A stretch of DNA of 64,000 bases, taken from positions 1 through 64,000 of the forward strand of contig RDZH01000013.1 in NCBI GenBank assembly GCA_004293935.1, given 5' to 3'. Positions within the stretch are counted from its first letter, which is position 1. The number at the start of each line of letters is the position of its first letter. Shown piece after piece: positions 43,732 to 50,625 of this stretch. Made by a program: the position numbers and the translations under genes. Below the pieces are notes generated by a model. That model saw only the letters and a program-made list of their open reading frames with translations. It searched no databases and was not told where the DNA came from. The DNA comes from Alphaproteobacteria bacterium. GTDB lineage: Bacteria > Pseudomonadota > Alphaproteobacteria > Rickettsiales > UBA998.

Positions 43732-44792
43732 GTAGCTTCATAAAAAAGATCGTTGCGTTGCTTGTAGTGCTTGGGAGCATTGGCTATGGTTGGTATGCAT
43801 TCCATGATCATGAGGGCGTTGCGCCTGTCGTTTCACCCAAAGAAACCGCACCGATTGCCGTGCAGATGATAACGCTGAGCCAAGAGGAAGTTGCGCAACC
43901 GCTTATCTTGAGTGCTGATGCCGTGGCGCAAGAAACCGTTGCTATTACTTCACAAGTGAATGAAGTGATTACCGCGATTCATTTTGAGGAAGGATCAAAA
44001 GTGCGTCGTGGGGATTTGTTAGTGGAACTGGAGCAGCGGGAAGAACGCACCACGCTTGCCGCGCAAACAACATTACTGGAAGAAGCGCAGCGTAATCTTG
44101 ATCGTATGAAACATTTGCTTGAACAATCATTTATATCGCAAGCAGCCGTGGATCAGGCAGTATCCGCGTTGGCTACGGTGCAACAACAACACGCGATGGC
44201 GCAACAACAATTTCGCATTCGTTCGATTCACGCGCCGTTTGATGGGGTGATTGGTGTGCGTCATGTCTCCGTGGGGAGTTTGGCGCAAGAAGGGCAGACG
44301 ATTGCTACCTTGCTGGATTTATCACGTATACGGGTGAATATGCACATTCCCGAACGCTATGCTTTGTTGCTGGCGATGGGGGATAGCTTTGATGCGACTA
44401 CCGAAGTCTATCCGAAACGCCGATTTCAAGGAACAATCAGTGTCATTGAGCAGAATATTGACCCTGCAACCCGAACCCTACGTGTGCATGGCACGATCCG
44501 CAACCGCGATCATGCGTTGAAAGCGGGGATGCTGTTGCGCGTTGAACTTGCGGCACGCCCTATGCCCATGATCCTTGTGCCTGAAGAAGCATTGATTCCG
44601 ATTGGTAATGAATTTTATGTCTATGGTGTGGATGCAAAAAATATTGCAGTGCGACGTAAGGTGCAGATTGGTGCGCGCATCGAGAATCGTGTGGAACTAC
44701 GTGACGGCGTGCAGGAGGGAGAGCGCATTGTCACAGAAGGGCATATGAAATTACGGGATGGTGTGCGCGTGGTGGATAAGGTTGCACTGTAG
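43728..44792 (+). CDS. RND/HlyD-type membrane fusion protein
   Basis: The 354 residues are a periplasmic adaptor: an N-terminal anchor helix (IVALLVVLGSIGYGWYAF), a lipoyl half-motif (VNEVITAIHFEEGSKVRRGDLLVELE), a coiled-coil hairpin (about 85-150), the second lipoyl half (IRSIHAPFDGVIGVRHVSVGSLAQEGQTIATLLD), then beta-barrel and C-terminal domains with AGMLLRVEL and VPEEALIPIG. It resembles MexH/AcrA-like efflux adaptors. No inner-membrane pump or outer-membrane channel follows, which is unusual. It overlaps the FMN reductase stop by 4 bp. Confidence 0.9.
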   Translation: MSSFIKKIVALLVVLGSIGYGWYAFHDHEGVAPVVSPKETAPIAVQMITLSQEEVAQPLILSADAVAQETVAITSQVNEVITAIHFEEGSKVRRGDLLVELEQREERTTLAAQTTLLEEAQRNLDRMKHLLEQSFISQAAVDQAVSALATVQQQHAMAQQQFRIRSIHAPFDGVIGVRHVSVGSLAQEGQTIATLLDLSRIRVNMHIPERYALLLAMGDSFDATTEVYPKRRFQGTISVIEQNIDPATRTLRVHGTIRNRDHALKAGMLLRVELAARPMPMILVPEEALIPIGNEFYVYGVDAKNIAVRRKVQIGARIENRVELRDGVQEGERIVTEGHMKLRDGVRVVDKVAL

Positions 44793-44806
44793 AGTGTATG
44801 TTTGTT

Positions 44807-44834
44807 TTGACAAAAGATGGTTTTCTGGTAAAAT
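44807..44834 (+). promoter_or_regulatory. Promoter of family member 3
   Basis: Consensus TTGACA (44807-44812), a 16-base spacer and TAAAAT (44829-44834) lie just beyond the fusion-protein gene. A small hairpin AACCA...TGGTT follows in the leader. This promoter does not match the shared leader of members 1, 2 and 4. Confidence 0.6.
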
Positions 44835-44904
44835 AATTACGTACATTATTTAACCATTATTGCTTTTTGCAATGGTTATTTAGAGCTAGAGCTAACAATT
44901 TTTT

Positions 44905-45276
44905 ATGTCACATACAGTGTCACACACAAGGTTCTTGGCACAAATCTGCGGTTTTACTGAAGAAGAAACAACCATCATTGTTGCCTATATAAACCTCTAT
45001 CTTCAAAAAAGATTTGGGGGTAACGGGGATTTTGATGTTGTAAGCCCTGAAAAATTTCGGGAGCAATTTATGTGGCCGTTACCAAATGGTTCACGTATTG
45101 GAGATCCTTCGGGGTTTTTGGGGTATGTGTTTGCGGTTTTTCGGGAACATATCTACCCCGTTTTAGTGGAACGCATCCCAATGCGTTTCTGGGCGCGAGG
45201 CGATGCAAAGTTGTTGGGTTCATGCATGAATCCTACGGTTCGCAAATATGTTGAGTGCTTGCGCGAGCATTATTAA
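44905..45276 (+). CDS. Unrecognised paralogous family, member 3 (short form)
   Basis: The 123-residue protein has only the conserved domain. HTRFLAQICGFTEEETTIIVAYINLYLQKRFGG aligns with the GWHTEKLC..GFSEQDTITVIAAINATLQRKF start of the others, followed by FREQFMWPLPNGSRIGDPSGFLGYVFAVFR, MRFWARGD and NPTVRKYVECL. It lacks both the Cys cluster of members 1 and 2 and the acidic N-terminus of member 4, and is the most divergent. It is followed by the family-type terminator. Function unknown. Confidence 0.8.
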   Translation: MSHTVSHTRFLAQICGFTEEETTIIVAYINLYLQKRFGGNGDFDVVSPEKFREQFMWPLPNGSRIGDPSGFLGYVFAVFREHIYPVLVERIPMRFWARGDAKLLGSCMNPTVRKYVECLREHY

Positions 45277-45283
45277 CATTGCC

Positions 45284-45322
45284 AAAAAAAGTCTGTTCCC
45301 ATGTCGGGAGCAGGCTTTTTTT
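45284..45322 (+). terminator. Family-type terminator T3
   Basis: A run of A, GTCTGTTCCC, loop ATGT, CGGGAGCAGGC and a run of T form a strong hairpin eight bases after member 3. Stem and loop are nearly identical to T4 at 46033. Confidence 0.9.
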
Positions 45323-45448
45323 ATTGACAAATGGCATCAGTTACATTATTTACTCCCGTGAAACTTGTTTGATTGTGTATTTCTTTAATATGCGCATCAA
45401 ATTATAGCTTTCGCTACCCTGTTTTTTTTACCCAAGAGGTACTTTATT

Positions 45449-46021
45449 ATGCCATTACGCCCTTCTGATGATGAACGCTTTGAAAGCCGGATTGTCGGAG
45501 AGACAGACGAACGGTTGCGGGAAAACTTCACTCCAGATAGTGATGTTGAGCGCGATCCGATTTACAAAGTCTATGCCCGTGACGAGATCAACGAACGGTT
45601 GATACGAAACCACGATGATGGAAGTGACGATGAAGATGGTGACGAATACGAGAACCTACAAGGCTGGCACACTGAAAAATTGTGCGCCATGATGGGGTTT
45701 TCGGAAGAAGACACCATCACGGTGATTGCTGCTGTCAACAGATCCTTCCAACGTAAGTTTGAGGTGTATGTTGATGAAACGGCAACCTTCTATCGTCAGC
45801 AATTTGTTGATACTCATCGTTCTGCAAGCCGCCTTGGAGATCCTGATGGATTTTTTGGGTTGTGCTTCAAGGTCGCGCGAAAGAGCTATCATGCTTTAGA
45901 GCATGTGCCTTTGGTCAACGATCTGCGTCTCTGGGCGTGCCTTGATATTATGGTGTTGCGCAACAGTAAATTGTCTGTTGTTCAATACTATGTTGAGAGG
46001 TTGCGCCGTGCGTTGAGGTAG
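45449..46021 (+). CDS. Unrecognised paralogous family, member 4
   Basis: The 190-residue protein has a distinct acidic N-terminal region (about 1-70) containing two imperfect copies of a DERLRENFTPDSD/NERLIRNHDDGSD unit. The family domain follows: GWHTEKLC at about 72, DTITVIAAVNRSFQRKFEVYVDE, RLGDPDGFFGLCFKVARKSYHALEHVPLVNDLRLWA and VVQYYVERL. It shares the leader (GCTAC...TTTTTACCC..AGAGGTA) with members 1 and 2 but has no CxC cluster. It stands 172 bp after member 3 on the same strand. Function unknown. Confidence 0.85.
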   Translation: MPLRPSDDERFESRIVGETDERLRENFTPDSDVERDPIYKVYARDEINERLIRNHDDGSDDEDGDEYENLQGWHTEKLCAMMGFSEEDTITVIAAVNRSFQRKFEVYVDETATFYRQQFVDTHRSASRLGDPDGFFGLCFKVARKSYHALEHVPLVNDLRLWACLDIMVLRNSKLSVVQYYVERLRRALR

Positions 46022-46032
46022 TAGTTTGAAAC

Positions 46033-46072
46033 AAAAAGAGTCTGTTCCCATGTCGGGAGCAGACTCTTTTTT
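46033..46072. terminator. Family-type terminator T4
   Basis: AAAAAGAGTCTG...CAGACTCTTTTT forms a perfect 12-bp stem, extended inside by TTCCC facing GGGAG, around an ATGT loop. It begins about 12 bases after the stop of member 4 and can work in both directions. Confidence 0.9.
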
Positions 46073-46091
46073 GTTGTTTTTGGTCATGTCG

Positions 46092-46128
46092 ATCAACTAT
46101 AGTGCTATTTATTTGTACTATAGTTGAT
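46092..46128. promoter_or_regulatory. Perfect 12-bp inverted repeat, possible operator
   Basis: ATCAACTATAGT (46092-46103) and ACTATAGTTGAT (46117-46128) are exact reverse complements with a 13-base spacer. Both arms contain TATAGT, a -10-like box. The site lies about 65 bases before the next small gene and could be a regulator-binding site overlapping promoters. Confidence 0.45.
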
Positions 46129-46193
46129 GTGTCACAAAAGGTTCATACTTATGTGCTAAAATGCAACATAGAAGATTCTGTAGAGAGGAGTAT

Positions 46194-46454
46194 ATGATGC
46201 ACGATGATGATATTTTACCACAATCAGAAGTCCCATTGCTCGAACCTTTGGCGAATGAGAGCAGAACGATTCATCCTCCTATGCTGGGGCATAATCCAGA
46301 TGTTCTTGCATCTCTAAATGCGATCGCGTATGCATTTATTCCTCAAGATTTAACCCGTGGTGACCTCCCCACCACAACCATAACGCACCCACAGCGTGTA
46401 GCACGTCTTGATATGAGTACAGAACCGCATAAGGACGGTTTTCAGAAAGGCTAA
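46194..46454 (+). CDS. Small unknown acidic protein
   Basis: The 86-residue frame starts at an ATG with GAGAGGAG directly upstream, a strong ribosome site; a second ATG follows immediately. The product starts MMHDDDILPQ and is Pro/His-rich without hydrophobic segments or Cys. I recognise no family. It ends 2 bp before the stop of the opposing ABC ATPase gene and follows the family member 4 cassette. Confidence 0.6.
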   Translation: MMHDDDILPQSEVPLLEPLANESRTIHPPMLGHNPDVLASLNAIAYAFIPQDLTRGDLPTTTITHPQRVARLDMSTEPHKDGFQKG

Positions 46455-46456
46455 AA

Positions 46457-47185
46457 TTATACTGTTGCGCCGATGATACTTAAAAAAGCATGTTCCAAGG
46501 ATATGTCACGATAACGTGTTTGGAACTCGTGTGTTGTGCCGACATAGCGGAATTGCGCATCATGAATGATGGCGATACGATCGCAAATTTCCTCAATATC
46601 TGCTAAAATATGGGAGCTAAATAAAATGGTTTGCCCCTGCGCCCGTGCTTTTTGTAGCCGCGCTTTGAGTTGAATACGCGCCATAGGATCAAGTCCACTC
46701 ATGGGTTCATCCAAAATAATGAGGGGGGTATTGAGCATTAGTGCCGCAATTAAGCCCGTCTTTTGTCCCATACCTTTAGAATAGGAGGCAATGCGACGAT
46801 CCAGCGCGTCAGGATTTAGCCCGAGAGACTCCGCCTCCGCACGCCCCTTTTCATGATCATAGGGCAGATGATAATAACGATGCGCCAGTGCAATATATTC
46901 CTTACCCGTCATATATTTGGACGGGTTAAACTTTTCAGGAAGATAGGCAAGATGACGGCGTGCGCTCGCTTGGTGCGATGGTTCACCAAACAAGGTGACG
47001 CTGCCCGCATCAGGGCGCAAGAGTCCGAGAATGATTTTGAGCAATGTTGTCTTTCCTATGCCGTTTAAGCCAATTAAGCCAAAGATTTCACCTTGATTGA
47101 GCGTTAGCGAGATAGCATCTAAGACGCGTTGCGCGCCAAAATGGTGGGATATTTCCGATACAGATAATGGGCAGGATGATGTCAT
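46457..47185 (-). CDS. ABC transporter ATP-binding protein
   Basis: The 242-residue nucleotide-binding subunit has Walker A GLNGIGKTTLL, Q-loop area LAYLPEKFNPSKYMTG, signature SYSKGMGQKTGL, Walker B LIILDEPMSGLDP and the switch His in LFSSHILADIEEICDR. The sequence is of the ABC-2/drug or polysaccharide export type that pairs with a separate permease. No permease gene is adjacent, so it is an orphan here. The ATG at 47185 has AAGG upstream; the frame extends to 47221 through the dispersed repeat, which is not expected to be coding. Confidence 0.9.
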   Translation of the reverse strand: MTSSCPLSVSEISHHFGAQRVLDAISLTLNQGEIFGLIGLNGIGKTTLLKIILGLLRPDAGSVTLFGEPSHQASARRHLAYLPEKFNPSKYMTGKEYIALAHRYYHLPYDHEKGRAEAESLGLNPDALDRRIASYSKGMGQKTGLIAALMLNTPLIILDEPMSGLDPMARIQLKARLQKARAQGQTILFSSHILADIEEICDRIAIIHDAQFRYVGTTHEFQTRYRDISLEHAFLSIIGATV

Positions 47186-47203
47186 AATAGATAACCTTAA
47201 TGT

Positions 47204-47326
47204 GCTATACTCATTGCCCACGCACGATGCGTAGTATCAAAATGTGGAAACGATGAGTATTTTTATAAGATATACCCTTCATTTCATTTCAAGGACTCAA
47301 GTCCTTAAAGTGAAATGGGTATATAT
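47204..47326. repeat. Two-hairpin dispersed repeat, copy B
   Basis: This is the second copy of the 18041 element, about 90 percent identical by eye, with a 2-base deletion after CGATGAGTATTTTT. The long hairpin runs from 47270 to about 47325 (ATATACCC to GGGTATAT). It fills most of the gap between the divergent ABC ATPase and pilus assembly genes. Differences in the stem are partly compensated, as expected for a conserved structure. Confidence 0.85.
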
Positions 47327-47414
47327 TTCGTACAATAGCGCGCTTTGATTAGCGGATCGTTAATTGTTTTATGGGAAGGTACAGTTTCACACGATTGATT
47401 TATTTTGTAGCATT

Positions 47415-49391
47415 ATGCCCCTTGATGATGAACAGAACCGCCCATCTTCGATAAAGCCCGCACCTATGATAGCGGACTTTGAAGCGTTTATGAAGGAACG
47501 GCATAGTCACGATCCGAATGCGGAAGATGCACCCTCAGAAACTATGGAACAGCGTGCCGCCGAGCCTAGTGCAGCACCAGAGCCACCCCCCCTTGCATCC
47601 TATACCCATGATCATAGCCTTGTGCAAACATTGATGGAACATAGCGCGCTACGCCCGAGTGAAGATTCAAGCGTGTTGCCAGATAGTTTTGGGAAATCGG
47701 GCAATGCTGCTCCTAAATTACGGATTGGTGATCAATTAATGGCAAAGGGGGTGATCTCAAAAGATCAGCTTGAAGTTGCGTTGAAAGAGCAGAAAAATAC
47801 TAAACTCTTGCTTGGGCAAGTGCTGATTGAACTTGGATTTATCACGGAGAGCGCGCTTACTGAAATTATCGCAGAAAATACAGGCGTTGAACGATTCGAT
47901 GCCAAAAATGTTTATCTTGACCCTGCGATTGTCAAAATGATTCCGAAAGAAGTTGCTCTGCGCAATAAAGTCGTGCCTATATCGATGGAACATAATGAGT
48001 TAAGAATCGCAATGGTCGATGTGTATGATGTGATTGCGCTGGATGCTGTACGTCGTTTTATGCCCAAAGGCACGATGATACGCCCGTTATTTTGCGGAGA
48101 GACAGAACTGCAAGATCTTATTAATCGCTATTATGATTATGCTATTTCCATTGATGGTATTTTGAAGGAAATTGAAACAGGGATTCGAGAAAAAACAGGC
48201 ATATTAGATGGCAATTCGGATGGATATGTCAACCCAACGGTACGCCTTGTCAATGCGTTATTGATTGATGCCGTGAAGCAAGGTGCATCCGATTTGCATT
48301 TTGAACCAGAAGGTCCGTTTTTACGATTGCGCTACCGTATTGATGGGCAGTTACACCAAGTGCGCACATTGCACCGCGATTATTGGTCAGCGATTGCGGT
48401 GCGGATTAAAATTATCTCAGGTATGAATATTGCTGAAAGTCGCATCCCGCAAGATGGGCGCATTACCTTCAACGCGCTTGGGCGTGAGGTGGATTTTCGT
48501 GTGGCGACGCAACCAACCGTATCGGGTGAAAATATCGTGATGCGTTTGTTGGATAAATCAAAATCTATTCTGCCTTTGGAGAAGTTAGGTTTTACAGATC
48601 ATAATATGAACTTGTTGAAAAAACTTATCAAACGCCCAGAAGGCATCATCATCATGACTGGCCCTACAGGGAGCGGTAAAACCACGACATTATATTCTAT
48701 TTTGAACTATATCAACTCTACGGAAGTCAACATTATGACGTTGGAAGACCCCGTAGAATATGAATTGCCACTGATTCGTCAGACCAATATCAAAGAAGGG
48801 GTGATTAGTTTTTCTAGTGGTATTAAATCCTTGATGCGGCAAGACCCTGATATTATCTTTATCGGTGAGGTGCGCGATGAAGAAACGGCATTAAATGCCG
48901 TGCGTGCTGCACTCACAGGACATCAAGTCTATACCACATTGCATACGAATGATACGATAGGCATTTTATCGCGCTTGCAAGATATTGGTGTGCCACCGCA
49001 TATGTTGGCAGGTTCACTCATTTGTGGCGTAGCGCAACGTTTGGTGCGTACCTTGTGCGGTGAGTGTAAACATCAACGCCCCGCAACGCCAGAAGAATGC
49101 CGTATTTTGGGGAAACATCCGAGTAAGCCGCCACTTGTCTATGAAGCGGTGGGATGCCCTACATGTGGTTATAAGGGCTATAAAGGACGGGTGGCATTGG
49201 TGGAAATTATGCCCGTTGATTCAGGGCTTGATGAGTTGATTACGCAACGCGCCTCGCGCAACCAGATCATGGAACATTTATTGAATAAAGGGTTTATCCC
49301 CATGCTTGAAGACGGCATTACGAAGGTGCTGAATGGTCAAATTGATGTGCGTGAGTTGATAGGAAGCGTGGACGTGACGGAGAGATTATAA
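47415..49391 (+). CDS. Type IV pilus/type II secretion assembly ATPase (PilB/GspE)
   Basis: The hexameric ATPase powers pilus or pseudopilus assembly at the inner membrane. The N-terminal about 90 residues are Pro/Glu-rich, followed by the MshEN domain (RIGDQLMAKGVISKDQLEVALKEQ, about 105-130) and the catalytic domain. This has Walker A GPTGSGKTTT (about 416), the Asp box around MTLEDPVE, Walker B DPDIIFIGEVRDEETA and a tetracysteine zinc site CGEC...CPTC (about 548-590). The ATG at 47415 is chosen because upstream codons are in the repeat-flanking leader; its ribosome site is poor. It heads a five-gene operon. Confidence 0.93.
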   Translation: MPLDDEQNRPSSIKPAPMIADFEAFMKERHSHDPNAEDAPSETMEQRAAEPSAAPEPPPLASYTHDHSLVQTLMEHSALRPSEDSSVLPDSFGKSGNAAPKLRIGDQLMAKGVISKDQLEVALKEQKNTKLLLGQVLIELGFITESALTEIIAENTGVERFDAKNVYLDPAIVKMIPKEVALRNKVVPISMEHNELRIAMVDVYDVIALDAVRRFMPKGTMIRPLFCGETELQDLINRYYDYAISIDGILKEIETGIREKTGILDGNSDGYVNPTVRLVNALLIDAVKQGASDLHFEPEGPFLRLRYRIDGQLHQVRTLHRDYWSAIAVRIKIISGMNIAESRIPQDGRITFNALGREVDFRVATQPTVSGENIVMRLLDKSKSILPLEKLGFTDHNMNLLKKLIKRPEGIIIMTGPTGSGKTTTLYSILNYINSTEVNIMTLEDPVEYELPLIRQTNIKEGVISFSSGIKSLMRQDPDIIFIGEVRDEETALNAVRAALTGHQVYTTLHTNDTIGILSRLQDIGVPPHMLAGSLICGVAQRLVRTLCGECKHQRPATPEECRILGKHPSKPPLVYEAVGCPTCGYKGYKGRVALVEIMPVDSGLDELITQRASRNQIMEHLLNKGFIPMLEDGITKVLNGQIDVRELIGSVDVTERL

Positions 49392-49393
49392 TT

Positions 49394-50599
49394 ATGAGCT
49401 ATACATTTACCTATCGTGCTATGAATGATGCAGGACGTACCGTTAAGGGAGAAATGACGGCTGAAAATGAGCTTGATCTTGAAGCAAAACTGAAAACGCT
49501 TGGTATGGATATTGTCGATTATCGTGAGGTAAAACCACGAAAAGCGGGTATGTTTTCCAAGGTGAAAATGAAGGATATGATTATTTTTTGTATGCATATG
49601 GAGCAGCTTGATCGCGCAGGTGTCCCCCTGCATGAGGCGATGGAAGATGCGCGAGATGCCACGGATTCGCTAAAATTGCAAAATGTCTTGACTAGCGTCT
49701 ATGAGGATATTAAGGCGGGGAAGGTGTTTTCTAAAGCCTTGAGTGAGCATCCAACTGTATTTAATGAAATTTTTATCGGATTGATTGCAGCGGGTGAAAA
49801 AACAGGGAATTTGCAAGAATCATTTTTGAATCTGTGTGAGCATATGAAATGGGTAGCAGAATTACGCCGTAAGGTGCGCAAAGCGATTGCCTATCCTATT
49901 GTTCTTGGTGTTGTATTAACGGCGGTGATTACCGTCTTGATGCTTTTTGTTGTACCGCAGTTGATAAAATTTATTACCTCGCAAGGGTTTGATATTCCCA
50001 TTCATACACGTGCGCTGATTGTGACATCAGAGTTTTTTGGGGCATATTGGTATATTGTCCTGCCAGCTCCTATTGTGTTGATGTCCATTTTGTTTGCCTG
50101 TTACCGCGCATCGGAAGCGTTTGCCTACCGTGTTGATGCGATGATGTTACGCGCTCCTTTGATTGGGCAGGTGGTACGAAAAATCAACATGGCGCGCTTT
50201 ACGCACTTTTTCGCGGTGATGTTTAGCAGTGGTATTGATATTCTGGATTCGTTGCTTGCTGGTCGTGATGTGATCAAAAATCGCGTCTTGCGGGAATCGG
50301 TTGAATTGGTGCATCGTAGTGTGATGGACGGTAATCGCCTGACAGAATCGATCCGTATGTCCAATCAATTTCCTAATTTAGTGGTACGTATGTTTCGCAT
50401 CGGTGAAGAAAGTGGTAATTTAAGCGAATCTTTGGAGAACATTAACTATTTTTATAAACGTGAGGTGGATGATGCAGTAGAGCGTCTTGTCGGAATGATC
50501 CAACCTATTATGACCGTGGTTATGGGAGGGATTATTTTTTGGGTGATTGCAGCGGTATTTGGACCACTCTATGATTCGTTTAGTAATATTGATTTCTAG
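49394..50599 (+). CDS. Type IV pilus/type II secretion inner-membrane platform protein (PilC/GspF)
   Basis: The 401-residue protein begins YTFTYRAMNDAGRTVKGEM, as GspF/PilC do, and has two GspF domains: about 70-190 with MEQLDRAGVPLHEAMEDA and GLIAAGEKTGNL, and about 275-395 with RFTHFFAVMFSSGIDILDSL and MFRIGEESGNLSESLENI. Hydrophobic helices lie near 175-195, 215-240 and the C-terminus. It starts 2 bp after the ATPase gene and docks on that ATPase. Confidence 0.95.
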   Translation: MSYTFTYRAMNDAGRTVKGEMTAENELDLEAKLKTLGMDIVDYREVKPRKAGMFSKVKMKDMIIFCMHMEQLDRAGVPLHEAMEDARDATDSLKLQNVLTSVYEDIKAGKVFSKALSEHPTVFNEIFIGLIAAGEKTGNLQESFLNLCEHMKWVAELRRKVRKAIAYPIVLGVVLTAVITVLMLFVVPQLIKFITSQGFDIPIHTRALIVTSEFFGAYWYIVLPAPIVLMSILFACYRASEAFAYRVDAMMLRAPLIGQVVRKINMARFTHFFAVMFSSGIDILDSLLAGRDVIKNRVLRESVELVHRSVMDGNRLTESIRMSNQFPNLVVRMFRIGEESGNLSESLENINYFYKREVDDAVERLVGMIQPIMTVVMGGIIFWVIAAVFGPLYDSFSNIDF

Positions 50600-50625
50600 G
50601 AATAAGGTACGGTATAGCGATTTTT

